Shown in pieces: positions 47,774 to 56,089 of a DNA stretch of 64,000 nt (position 1 is the stretch's first letter; each line of letters opens with the position of its first letter). A program made the position numbers and the translations under genes. The notes under the pieces are model-generated. The model made no database searches and was not told the origin of the DNA. It saw nothing but the letters and a program-made list of their open reading frames with translations. Origin of the DNA: Rhodospirillales bacterium (lineage in GTDB: Bacteria; Pseudomonadota; Alphaproteobacteria; Rhodospirillales; Shumkoniaceae); the NCBI GenBank assembly GCA_016776725.1, contig JADHSV010000011.1, positions 1 to 64,000 on the forward strand, in the 5' to 3' direction.

Positions 47774-49153
47774 ATGCTGCGAACCTTCGGATTTGTCATC
47801 GTTATTGCCGTCCTTGCGTTTGGCGCAGTGTGGTTTGCCGAAAGCCCCGGCGAGGTCAGCCTGGAATGGCAGGGCTGGCGGGTGGATACGTCATTTGCGA
47901 TTTTGTTCGCGGCGGTGGCCGTTATCGCCATCATCGTCGCGTTCGTTTACCGGATGTGGATGTTTTTGCGTTCGGCGCCGGGACGGATGTCGGCGTCCCG
48001 CCGGGAAGCTCGGCGGCGGCGTGGATATCTTGCCCTGACCCGTGGCATGGTCGCCGTTGCCGCCGGTGACGCGGGTGAAGCGAAAAAACAGGTTCGCCGT
48101 GCCGATGGGTTGCTGAGCGATCCGCCCATTACCATGCTTCTTTCGGCTCAGGCGTCGCAGTTGGCGGGCGACGAGGCGGCCGCCGGGAAGTTTTTTTCGG
48201 CCATGCTGACGCGGCCCGAAACAGAATTTCTGGGGATCAGGGGACTTCTGACACATGCCCTGAAGGGCAATAATCGGAAAAAGGCTCGGGAACTGGCGGA
48301 AAGGGCTTTTCGTCTGCAGCCGAAAAGCGACTGGGTGGCGTCCAATTTACTTGATCTGCAAGTGCGCGGTTCGGCCTGGGCCGATGCCCGCGACACCCTG
48401 GAACGCTCGGTCAAAAACAAATTGGTGGACGCCAATGACGCCAAACACCGGTTGACGGTGCTGGATTATCTGCTGGGTCTGGAAGCCTTGGGGGATGGCA
48501 ACGAAGGCGAGGCCCTGAAAATTCTGAAAAAGGCGTGTGACCGGGAACCCGGGTTCATTCCGGCCGTTGTTTGCATGGCCGGGCATCTTGTTGACCGGAG
48601 CCGTGCGGGGCGCGCCGCGACGCTAATCGAACGGGCATGGTCCCACAACCCGCATCCCGACCTTGTCGCTGTATACTGCCGCGCCCGCGGGGCCGACGAT
48701 CCGCTGGAGAAGGTCAAAGTGTGCGAGCGTCTGGCCAAATCCAACCCGGATCACCCGGAAAGCCATTTGACCATCGCCGCGGCGGCGCTGGAGGCGAAGC
48801 TGTGGGGCGAAGCCCGCCGCCACCTGGAAAACGCGGTTGGTGTCGATGCGTCGGCACGCGTTTGCCGACTGATGGCGGAACTGGAGGAATCGGAACACGC
48901 GAACGCGCAGGCGGCCCGCGAATGGCTGGTGCGCGCCTCGAAAGCCGATCCCGATCCGGCCTGGGTGTGCGGCGATTGCGGAAATGCGGTTTCGGAGTGG
49001 ACGGCGCTGTGTGCCAATTGCGATACGTTCGCCGGTTTTTCCTGGATTACGCCGCCCCATGTGGTGCGGTTGCTTGAAGGGGCCAAGGAGGCTGCGCAGG
49101 CCCTTTCGGGGCCCGATGGCGCGCCCGATACAAACCAGACTGCCGAGTCCTAG
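47774..49153 (+). CDS. hemY: HemY-type TPR membrane protein
   Basis: This encodes 459 residues. Two N-terminal membrane segments (about 5-22 and 40-62) bear the HemY_N pattern (VSLEWQGWRVDTS between them), followed by TPR-like helices. The C-terminus has a Cys4 cluster, WVCGDCGNAVSEWTALCANCD, probably a zinc ribbon, seen in alphaproteobacterial HemY proteins. It is not the protoporphyrinogen oxidase that shares the name. The role is unclear; it accompanies heme-synthesis genes and may organise enzymes at the membrane. ATG 47774 lies 5 bases after the preceding stop; a longer upstream frame overlaps that gene and is rejected. Confidence 0.9.
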   Translation: MLRTFGFVIVIAVLAFGAVWFAESPGEVSLEWQGWRVDTSFAILFAAVAVIAIIVAFVYRMWMFLRSAPGRMSASRREARRRRGYLALTRGMVAVAAGDAGEAKKQVRRADGLLSDPPITMLLSAQASQLAGDEAAAGKFFSAMLTRPETEFLGIRGLLTHALKGNNRKKARELAERAFRLQPKSDWVASNLLDLQVRGSAWADARDTLERSVKNKLVDANDAKHRLTVLDYLLGLEALGDGNEGEALKILKKACDREPGFIPAVVCMAGHLVDRSRAGRAATLIERAWSHNPHPDLVAVYCRARGADDPLEKVKVCERLAKSNPDHPESHLTIAAAALEAKLWGEARRHLENAVGVDASARVCRLMAELEESEHANAQAAREWLVRASKADPDPAWVCGDCGNAVSEWTALCANCDTFAGFSWITPPHVVRLLEGAKEAAQALSGPDGAPDTNQTAES

Positions 49154-49160
49154 CAGGGCG

Positions 49161-49189
49161 TTGACGGCTGGGTTTTTGCGCTGTAGTAA
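49161..49189 (+). promoter_or_regulatory. Candidate promoter of tRNA-Thr
   Basis: TTGACG (49161-49166) and TAGTAA (49184-49189) are separated by 17 bases. The predicted start is near 49196, 14 bases before the mature tRNA. The -35 is good and the -10 is mediocre. Confidence 0.45.
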
Positions 49190-49209
49190 AGGCCCTCGTT
49201 TTTCGATGT

Positions 49210-49285
49210 GCCGCCTTAGCTCAGTTGGTAGAGCACAGCATTCGTAATGCTGGGGTCGTAAGTTCGAGTCTTACAGGCGGCACCA
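49210..49285 (+). tRNA. tRNA-Thr (CGT)
   Basis: The acceptor arm pairs GCCGCCT with AGGCGGC, followed by A and an encoded CCA. The anticodon stem CAGCA/TGCTG encloses TTCGTAA, giving anticodon CGT (threonine). D and T arms (GTTCGAGTC) are regular. Confidence 0.97.
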
Positions 49286-49381
49286 CCCCTCCCTGCCCGA
49301 ATATTTTTCAGCATGTCCGCTGCCGGTGATAAAATCCGCCTGCGACAGATTCTTCGGGTGCATTGAGCATAGGGGGAAGCC

Positions 49382-49759
49382 ATGGGTCGGGTCGCTCGTA
49401 TATTCATTGGTTTTGCGGTTGCCGTTAGCATCGTGCAATCGGCGCAGGCAAATTCTCTGCGGACTGATCGGTTGCTGGAAAAATGCAACGGCGCGGACGG
49501 AAAACCGCAGGTGAGTGCTGCCTATTGTGTCGGATGGATGTCCGGCTTTGTGGATGCGTTGAAGGCCGTTCGCCGTGCAGTCCCTGCGTCGACCCCTGAA
49601 ACAGCGCAAGCCCTCGTGTGCCCTCCCCCACCGGGGATTTCAACCCATCTGGCTATTCAACTATTCCTGAAATACGCTGCCGACCATCCGCACGACCGGC
49701 ATGAGGACGCCGGCACAACGGTGCTCATGGCGCTGCGCAAGGCGTTTCCGTGCGCATAA
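49382..49759 (+). CDS. Rap1a/Tai-like secreted small protein
   Basis: This encodes 125 residues. A signal peptide (about 1-23, ...QSAQA) is followed by a small helical domain with paired cysteines: C...YCVGWMSGFVDAL in the first half and CPPPPGISTH...FLKYAADHPHDRHEDAGTTVLMALRKAFPC at the end. This matches the Rap1a/Tai family, whose founding members are periplasmic immunity proteins against type VI amidase effectors. GGGGGAAG precedes the ATG. No effector or T6SS gene is nearby, so an immunity role is doubtful here. Confidence 0.78.
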   Translation: MGRVARIFIGFAVAVSIVQSAQANSLRTDRLLEKCNGADGKPQVSAAYCVGWMSGFVDALKAVRRAVPASTPETAQALVCPPPPGISTHLAIQLFLKYAADHPHDRHEDAGTTVLMALRKAFPCA

Positions 49760-49948
49760 TCGCATTGGCGCTGTAAATGGGTGAATTCAGCACGAAAATG
49801 GAGATCAGATTCCCTTCGGTCAATGGGGCGGCCTATACAAACCCAGTCCCATGGACTCGTGATTATTTGTGACGATGTCTGTGTTATAACGGCAAAGAAC
49901 GCAATTCATATTCAAAAGACAACCTGGGAACGCTTCTTGGTAAACCAT

Positions 49949-52747
49949 ATGAAGCCGGAATTGAACAAGCGTAATACCACGGTGACCGTCAAGCGCTATT
50001 GGTTTGCTTTGGTTGTTGTTGTCGGACTTCTAATCGCCGCTGTCATTTACATCGAACATAACGATACCAATCGTTTCCAACAGGAGGAAAGGCTAACCGT
50101 CTTAAATAAACTGAGTACGGTTCGCGCTCGCCTGGAAGGTGTCATTAACGGCAACTTACTTTTGGTAACCGGCCTTACCGCGGAATTCTCGCTAAATCCT
50201 GAAATCACTCAAGAGGACTTTTCCCGGCGTGCCCGTTTGATCCTCGCGGAGAACACGCAAATACGTAACATCGGGGCTGCCCGCGATCTAGTGATCACCC
50301 ATATGTACCCGATGAAGGGAAATGAAAAGGCACTTGGACTTGATTACCGAAAAAACGAGGATCAGAGGGACGCGGCACTAAAGGCCAAAGAGGTCGGCGG
50401 CATTTTCGTCGCCGGCCCTGTAAATTTGGTGCAAGGCGGGCGCGGCTTCGTCGCGCGAACACCCGTATTCGAAGCGCCAAAGGATAGTACACGAGACCGG
50501 GGTCAATTCTGGGGATTGGTTTCGACCGTTATTGACGAAGATCGTCTTTACAACGCCGCGGGATTGTCCGATCCGAACCTGCCTATCGAAATAGCTATTC
50601 GTGGACAAGACAGTTCGGGGAGCGAGGGGGATGTCTTTTTCGGTCGCCCCGGTTTGTTTGAAGGCGCGCAGGTATTGTTGGACGTTTCTCTGGTGAATGG
50701 CTCGTGGCAGCTTGCCGGTGCGCCGAAAGGCGGTTGGACGCAAGAAACGCCGAATGCGCCGATCATTAGGAGCGTCTCCTTCGTCATTCTGCTCCTCATT
50801 ATTTGGGTGACATTCTATCGTGCAAGGCAAAAGAGGGAAAAGGCGCTTGTCGAGATAGCCGTTCGAGGGAGCGAGGAGAAACTCTTGTGGGCTGAAAGCG
50901 TCGCTCACTTGGGGCACTGGCGCTTTTCATTGGATGACGGGGTCCTCGACCTTTCCCCCGAGGTGTGCCGCATTTTCGGTTACGACCCGGAAAAATACCG
51001 TCCGACGGTCGAGGAAAGTATCAAATGCTATCACCCCGACGATCAGAACGAGGTAACGCGCTTGGTGGGGGAAGCGATCGAAACCGGCCAAGAGTTCGAG
51101 TTCGAACTACGCATTGTGCGACCCGACGGCGCTGTGAGAACCGTTTTCGCAAAAGGCGAATGTGAGATTGGCGATGGTGGAAAGACGACGGGCCTGTTCG
51201 GCATCTTCCAGGACATCACCGAGCGCAAGCAGGTCGAAGAAACACTACGCAAACAAGCTCTGGTCTGGGAGCAAATGTCCGAAGGCGTGGTCGCCTTGGA
51301 TATTGATGGTCGAATCCTCGACATGAACCCCGCCGCCGAAGGGTTATTTGGATATTCGACGGACGAGGTGCGGGGCAAATCGGGCGCTATCTTCCATAGG
51401 GAAGAGATCCCGGGCACGCTTGTTGCGCAGGTTTCCGAACGTGTTCGTCGCGATGGATATTGGTCCGGGGAGGTCGATATCGTCCGTAAGGATGGAAGTG
51501 CGGGTGTTGTCGAAGCTACCGCAATGCCGCTCCGCGATGAAAATGGCAATTACATCGGCGGGATTGCCGTAAATCGCGACATCACCGAACGCAAGGCCAT
51601 GGAAAGCCAGTTGCTTCAGGCTCAGAAAATGGAAACCGTGGGCCAGTTGACCGGTGGTGTTGCCCATGACTTCAACAATCTTCTGCAGATTGTCCAGGGC
51701 AATCTGGAAATGGCGAAGGACACCATTCCGGAAGGATCCAGAACGAAAGAACTGGTCAACGGCGCCCTTCGAGCCGGACACCGTGGTGCGAAACTGACCC
51801 AGCAACTTTTGGCCTTTTCGCGCAAACAGACCCTGCGCCCGGAAAACCTTGACGCCCGTTCGTTGGTTGGAGGAATGACCGCCCTTCTGGCGCGAACCCT
51901 GGGTGAAGATATCTCCATTGAGACCCAATTCGCCGACGGTATTGCGAATATCATTGTGGATGAGAACGGTCTGACCAATGCGCTTCTAAATCTGGCCCTC
52001 AATGCCAGGGCGGCTATGCCTAGGGGCGGAACCCTGACAGTGGCCGTCGACAAAAGGCATTTTAATGCGGATGTCGCGATCGAAAACGACGTACTTCCCA
52101 TGGGCGACTACGTTGAAATCACGGTAACCGATACCGGGTTTGGGATGTCAGCGGAAACCCTGGCTCACGCCTTCGAGCCGTTCTTTACCACCAAGGAAGT
52201 CGGAGAGGGCAGCGGTTTGGGGCTTAGTTTGGTCTATGGCTTCGCGCGGCAGTCCGGCGGCAACGCGACCATCGAAAGCGAACCCAGCAAGGGTACGACG
52301 GTGCGCCTTATGCTGCCCGCCGCCGAAGGTGATGCTGTATCGGCAAACCACGCGCAGTTGGACGGAAAGGATGTGCGGCACGCGATCAGGGTGCTGCTGG
52401 TTGAAGACGATGCGGACGTAAGGGGGTCTACCGTCATGCTCCTTAAGGCCCTCGGCTGCGAGGTTATCGAAGCCGACAATGCCGCGCCCGTTCCTGGCAT
52501 TCTCGAACAGGACGACAGAATTGACCTCCTGCTCAGCGATGTTGTTTTGCCGGGTGGAAAAACCGGCATTGAACTGGCACAGGAAGCGGTGCGTCTGCGC
52601 CCCGGTCTCAAGGTGATTTTGGTTTCCGGCTATCCGGAAGGAACGTTGGAAGGGGCCGGTCTGAAGGACGCGGGGTTCCCTCTGCTTAGTAAACCGTTCT
52701 CGAAAGCGGCCCTGTCCGAGGCGCTTGCCTCGATGAGGACGTGGTGA
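49949..52747 (+). CDS. Hybrid sensor histidine kinase (CHASE - PAS - PAS - HisKA - HATPase - REC)
   Basis: This encodes 932 residues. Membrane segment about 15-35, a periplasmic CHASE domain (about 60-275, with FSRRARLIL and IGAARDLVITHMYP), and a second membrane segment about 277-300. Two PAS domains follow, each ending in a DITERK motif, then the phosphoacceptor His573 in GQLTGGVAHDFNN, an ATPase domain with TDTGFGMS and GLGLSLVYG, and a receiver domain with VLLVEDDADV and Asp864 in LLLSDVVLPGG. ATG 49949 gives a normal N-terminus; an ATG at 49781 would add 56 unlike residues. No separate response regulator follows; the phosphate probably passes on through an unlinked phosphotransfer protein. 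The ligand is unknown. Confidence 0.93.
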   Translation: MKPELNKRNTTVTVKRYWFALVVVVGLLIAAVIYIEHNDTNRFQQEERLTVLNKLSTVRARLEGVINGNLLLVTGLTAEFSLNPEITQEDFSRRARLILAENTQIRNIGAARDLVITHMYPMKGNEKALGLDYRKNEDQRDAALKAKEVGGIFVAGPVNLVQGGRGFVARTPVFEAPKDSTRDRGQFWGLVSTVIDEDRLYNAAGLSDPNLPIEIAIRGQDSSGSEGDVFFGRPGLFEGAQVLLDVSLVNGSWQLAGAPKGGWTQETPNAPIIRSVSFVILLLIIWVTFYRARQKREKALVEIAVRGSEEKLLWAESVAHLGHWRFSLDDGVLDLSPEVCRIFGYDPEKYRPTVEESIKCYHPDDQNEVTRLVGEAIETGQEFEFELRIVRPDGAVRTVFAKGECEIGDGGKTTGLFGIFQDITERKQVEETLRKQALVWEQMSEGVVALDIDGRILDMNPAAEGLFGYSTDEVRGKSGAIFHREEIPGTLVAQVSERVRRDGYWSGEVDIVRKDGSAGVVEATAMPLRDENGNYIGGIAVNRDITERKAMESQLLQAQKMETVGQLTGGVAHDFNNLLQIVQGNLEMAKDTIPEGSRTKELVNGALRAGHRGAKLTQQLLAFSRKQTLRPENLDARSLVGGMTALLARTLGEDISIETQFADGIANIIVDENGLTNALLNLALNARAAMPRGGTLTVAVDKRHFNADVAIENDVLPMGDYVEITVTDTGFGMSAETLAHAFEPFFTTKEVGEGSGLGLSLVYGFARQSGGNATIESEPSKGTTVRLMLPAAEGDAVSANHAQLDGKDVRHAIRVLLVEDDADVRGSTVMLLKALGCEVIEADNAAPVPGILEQDDRIDLLLSDVVLPGGKTGIELAQEAVRLRPGLKVILVSGYPEGTLEGAGLKDAGFPLLSKPFSKAALSEALASMRTW

Positions 52748-52884
52748 TACATGCCGCCATGCGTGCTGACGAGATGTTAGCGAAGGGCGATATGGACGGT
52801 TTGGCGGCGTGGAAGCGGATCGTGAAAGCGGTTGAGGAGCTGCTTAGTGAGGCGACGCCGACCAAGGACTACACGGTGCATTAG
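52744..52884 (+). CDS. Small unannotated protein, 46 residues
   Basis: A GTG at 52744 shares four bases with the stop of the kinase gene (GTGA), and GAGGA (52735-52739) stands upstream. The product begins VIHAAMRADEMLAKGDMDG and continues AAWKRIVKAVEELL. It is amphipathic, and I recall similar short proteins from other alphaproteobacteria, though no search was made. An internal ATG (52759) would give 41 residues but lacks a ribosome site. Its coupling to the sensor kinase suggests co-expression; function is unknown. Confidence 0.62.
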   Translation: MIHAAMRADEMLAKGDMDGLAAWKRIVKAVEELLSEATPTKDYTVH

Positions 52885-52933
52885 TGCTGCCCTCAATAAG
52901 ACGGGTATAAGAAGCAATTTGCTACCCCAAAAC

Positions 52934-52966
52934 AAAAAAGACTTAGCCGAATAAAGCTAAGTCCTT
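52934..52966 (-). terminator. Terminator of tRNA-Arg
   Basis: On the minus strand GGACTTAGC and GCTAAGTC form an 8-bp stem around TTTATTCG, followed by six T. It lies 9 bases after the 3' end of the tRNA. Confidence 0.85.
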
Positions 52967-52974
52967 GATAACAA

Positions 52975-53051
52975 TGGCGCGCCCGGGAGGACTCGAACCC
53001 CCAACCTCCTGATCCGTAGTCAGACGCTCTATCCAATTGAGCTACGGGCGC
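52975..53051 (-). tRNA. tRNA-Arg (ACG)
   Basis: The acceptor arm pairs GCGCCCG with CGGGCGC, followed by discriminator G and an encoded CCA. The anticodon loop CTACGGA gives anticodon ACG, whose A34 is normally converted to inosine. The T arm carries GTTCGAGTC. A terminator follows. Confidence 0.97.
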
Positions 53052-53067
53052 GTACTTTGGCTTGCAT

Positions 53068-53100
53068 CTTGGCGACGCCGCTAAACAGGTTGTCGCCAAG
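53068..53100. repeat. 9-bp inverted repeat upstream of tRNA-Arg
   Basis: CTTGGCGAC (53068-53076) and GTCGCCAAG (53092-53100) are perfect inverted copies with a 15-base spacer, 17 bases upstream of the tRNA 5' end on its strand. It overlaps the place where the tRNA promoter should be. Confidence 0.5.
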
Positions 53101-53313
53101 GCCGGGGAACCTACTGCACCCGCGCGGCGAACGCAAGGCCTTCTGAAACAGACTTTCGAGTCTCGAAAAACGCAAAGAAAATCAAGCCTTGTCCGGCCTT
53201 TAGGCATTGTTTAATATCCCCACAAAGTGAGAAAGGCTTCTTACAAAACCTCGGGAATAGTCAAAACGGTTTTGACCATGGGTCTTTTCTGCAACCAGGG
53301 GCAATCAAGCAAA

Positions 53314-54501
53314 ATGATTTCATGGAAATATAAAGTAGCGGTCGTGGGGGCGACTTTGCTGCTGCCGGCATGTGCGTTTACCGAAGAGGCCTTGTGGCCG
53401 TCTTTGACGGGCGAAGATCCGGCGGGAGGAAACACCCAACAAACTCAACAGCAAGCGGCGGCTCCCGGTTCGGCCCAGGCGGTTCCCGGCGCGGCGCCAG
53501 CCGGCATGGCGGCCGGTGCGCAACCGCCGTTAGGCACGACCGATTTCTCGCCCCCGGGGGTAACGCCCGGTCAGGAAACCGGCACGTTTGTCGGCAAGAA
53601 AGCGATTGAATTGCGCGGTGAGCTGAACCGGCTTCAGGCTTCGATCGGCCAGCACAACGGCGTACTTCAGCAGTTGCGGGCAAAAATCGTTCAGGATTCG
53701 CAGCGCTATCACACGACCGTTGGCGCCATCAATGCGCGCCTGCAGGTGGGAACCACGCCGGGCAACCCGATCTTGGTGCAGCAGTTCAACAGCTCGCAAG
53801 CCGATCTCGATCGGTTGTCGGCGGATATCGCCGAAATGAACTCGCTTGCCACCAACGTGGCCGGCAGTTCGACCATGTCGGCGTTCCTTTCCGAATCGGC
53901 CCGCGCGGCGTTCGGGATTTCGGGCGCCGTTGATGAAGACCATCGCCAACTGACCATCCTGGAAGACGAAGTCAACCGCACGGTGGTTTTGATTGACCGG
54001 CTGCTCAAGGAAGTGGCTGACGACGTTCGCCGCCAGACCAACTATGTCGCGACCGAACGCTCGAACCTCAATCTGCTGTCGACGGGCATTAAAAGCGGCG
54101 AAATTTATGGCGCAAGCCTGGTTAACAAGGCGATGGTTTCGGTTGCAGGCCGAGGGTCGCCCGTTGCCAGTTCAGCCGCCAAGGCCGCCGATATTACCGG
54201 CCGCAGGCCATTGGTCGTCATTCGTTTCGACAAGCCGAACGTGCCATTCCAGCAAGCGGTTTACAATGCCGTCAGCCGGGTACTCGAACGCAGGCCGGCG
54301 GCCATGTTCGACCTGGTGGCGGTTGCGCCCACGGCCGGTGGCCCGGCGCGCATCGCGGTCAACACCAACAAGTCGCGCCGTTACGCCGAAAGCGTCCTTC
54401 GCTCGTTGGTGGAAATGGGCTTGCCGCCGAATCGCGTGGCCATCGCCGGTACGACAAGCGGCGGCGCGCGGTCGAACGAGGTGCATATTTATCTGCGCTG
54501 A
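53314..54501 (+). CDS. Putative outer-membrane lipoprotein with coiled coil
   Basis: This encodes 395 residues. The leader MISWKYKVAVVGATLLLPAC ends in a lipobox-like LPAC (Cys20). A Gln/Ala/Pro/Gly-rich linker (about 35-90) is followed by long helices with coiled-coil character (ELRGELNRLQASIGQHNGVL, about 105-260) and a C-terminal alpha/beta domain (about 300-395: PLVVIRFDKPNVPFQQ, NKSRRYAESVLRSLVEMGL, NEVHIYLR). That last part has the strand-helix look of OmpA-type peptidoglycan-binding domains, but I do not see their signature clearly. ATG 53314 is preferred for the leader; a frame from 53227 would bury it. A strong terminator follows. Confidence 0.72.
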   Translation: MISWKYKVAVVGATLLLPACAFTEEALWPSLTGEDPAGGNTQQTQQQAAAPGSAQAVPGAAPAGMAAGAQPPLGTTDFSPPGVTPGQETGTFVGKKAIELRGELNRLQASIGQHNGVLQQLRAKIVQDSQRYHTTVGAINARLQVGTTPGNPILVQQFNSSQADLDRLSADIAEMNSLATNVAGSSTMSAFLSESARAAFGISGAVDEDHRQLTILEDEVNRTVVLIDRLLKEVADDVRRQTNYVATERSNLNLLSTGIKSGEIYGASLVNKAMVSVAGRGSPVASSAAKAADITGRRPLVVIRFDKPNVPFQQAVYNAVSRVLERRPAAMFDLVAVAPTAGGPARIAVNTNKSRRYAESVLRSLVEMGLPPNRVAIAGTTSGGARSNEVHIYLR

Positions 54502-54524
54502 CCGGCGCGGTTTAATAACGCAAG

Positions 54525-54550
54525 ACCGGCGCCTAGCGGCGCCGGTTTTC
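54525..54550 (+). terminator. Rho-independent terminator
   Basis: ACCGGCGCC (54525-54533) and GGCGCCGGT (54538-54546) form a perfect 9-bp stem with loop TAGC, followed by TTTC. It lies 23 bases after the lipoprotein gene's stop. Confidence 0.85.
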
Positions 54551-54647
54551 GTTTCAACGGAAAGCGGGAATTGCCTCGGGGACCGACCGTTGCTATAGAA
54601 CGCGCCCGGGCAATCGATAACCTGAATTAGAGATAGAAAAACAGATC

Positions 54648-55151
54648 ATGGCGAAATTCAGAGACGACGTCATCAATCACTCCGTCACCTGGGTCGAGGT
54701 TCATCGCGACACCAAGCAACTGGCGCGCATGCTAATGGACCACGGGCCGTGGAAGGGAATCATCGCGCTCACCCGTGGCGGGCTGGTTCCCGCCGCCATC
54801 GTTGCGCGCGAGCTGAACATCTTCATCGTCGATACGCTGTGCATCTCCAGCTACGACGAACAGGTGATCGAAGACACCGTGGTTCTGAAAATGCCGCAGC
54901 AGGCGGTCGAGGAAAAGGGCGAAGGGTGGCTGCTTGTCGACGATCTGGTCGATACCGGCACCACGGCGCGCGAGGCGCGGCGTATTCTTCCGAACGTTCA
55001 TTTCGCCACCGTATTCGCCAAACCCAAGGGCCGCCAATTCGTCGATACCGTGGTCAGCGAGGTCAGCCAGGATACCTGGATCTACTTCCCCTGGGATACC
55101 GAGCCGCAATACGTCACGCCCATTGCCGACGGCCCGCGCAAAGCCCGGTAG
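54648..55151 (+). CDS. gpt: Xanthine phosphoribosyltransferase
   Basis: This purine-salvage enzyme converts xanthine or guanine plus PRPP to XMP or GMP. The 167 residues match the E. coli Gpt type: GIIALTRGGLVPAAIVARELN, the PRPP loop LLVDDLVDTGTTAREAR, and the C-terminal IYFPWDTE. A short palindrome GCCCGG-TAG-CCGGGC surrounds the stop codon. The EamA transporter gene starts 22 bases later. Confidence 0.94.
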   Translation: MAKFRDDVINHSVTWVEVHRDTKQLARMLMDHGPWKGIIALTRGGLVPAAIVARELNIFIVDTLCISSYDEQVIEDTVVLKMPQQAVEEKGEGWLLVDDLVDTGTTAREARRILPNVHFATVFAKPKGRQFVDTVVSEVSQDTWIYFPWDTEPQYVTPIADGPRKAR

Positions 55152-55173
55152 CCGGGCGGCCGGACCAAAACCC

Positions 55174-56067
55174 ATGGACAACCGACTTCCTCGTCTGGGG
55201 CTGGTATTGCTGGTCCTGGTGACGCTGGCCTGGGGTGTGTCGTGGCCGGCGATGAAGATCGTTCTTCTGGAAATGTCTCCGTGGACGTTCCGCGTGATCT
55301 CGGTGCCCATCGCGGGCCTGATCATGATGGGGCTTGTTCGCCTGTCGGGGCTGCCCTTGGGCGTTCGGCGCGATAAATGGGCGGCCCTGATTGCCGTTTC
55401 GTTGATCAACGTCGGCGGCTGGCAGATGTTCAGCGCCCTGGGTCTGGCCAACCTTTCTTCGGGCCGTGCCGTTCTGGTCGCCTATACCATGCCGGTGTGG
55501 GCGTCGTTGTTCAGCGCGCTCATTCTGGGCGAATCGCTGAATTTCCGCCTGATCGTGGCGCTGGTTCTGGGCATGGCCGGTGTCGGCACGCTGATGTGGG
55601 GCGACATCGAAGTGTTTGGGGCTTCAAAGCTGGGCATTGCCTATATGCTGACGGCGGCCATTAGCTGGGGATTGGGCATAGTGCTCATGAAAAAGGTCGA
55701 TTGGGGCATGCCGACCCTGTCGCTGGCCGCGTGGCAGCTCATTATCGCCTCGGTTCCCATCGTCGCCGCCGGCTGGGTCGCGGGCGGAGCCGTCGTTCCG
55801 CAGCTAACACCGCTGGCTCTGGGAATGCTGATTTTCGTGATTCTTATTCCCATCTGTTTTTGCTCTTACGCATTTTTCAAGGTGGTCAGCCTGTTTCCCG
55901 CCAATATTTCGGCGATCGGCACGCTGATGATTCCCGTGATCGGGGTTGTCAGCGGCAGCCTGGCGTTGGGGGAAGCCATCGGCTGGCGCGAACTGGCCGC
56001 CATGGTCATGATCGGTTCGGCGATGGTCCTGACCCTGATTTCGCCAAGGCAAAAAAAACGCGCGTGA
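55174..56067 (+). CDS. EamA/DMT family transporter
   Basis: This encodes 297 residues, ten hydrophobic segments in two repeated EamA halves (VTLAWGVSWPAMKIVLLEM and AISWGLGIVLMKKVDWGM start the halves). Each half ends with the family's LxGExL-type sequence (LILGESLNFR, LALGEAIGWR). It is a metabolite exporter of the drug/metabolite transporter superfamily with unknown substrate. A longer open frame reading through gpt is rejected. Confidence 0.9.
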   Translation: MDNRLPRLGLVLLVLVTLAWGVSWPAMKIVLLEMSPWTFRVISVPIAGLIMMGLVRLSGLPLGVRRDKWAALIAVSLINVGGWQMFSALGLANLSSGRAVLVAYTMPVWASLFSALILGESLNFRLIVALVLGMAGVGTLMWGDIEVFGASKLGIAYMLTAAISWGLGIVLMKKVDWGMPTLSLAAWQLIIASVPIVAAGWVAGGAVVPQLTPLALGMLIFVILIPICFCSYAFFKVVSLFPANISAIGTLMIPVIGVVSGSLALGEAIGWRELAAMVMIGSAMVLTLISPRQKKRA

Positions 56068-56089
56068 TTTAGGGTCCGCCCGCCCCCAT

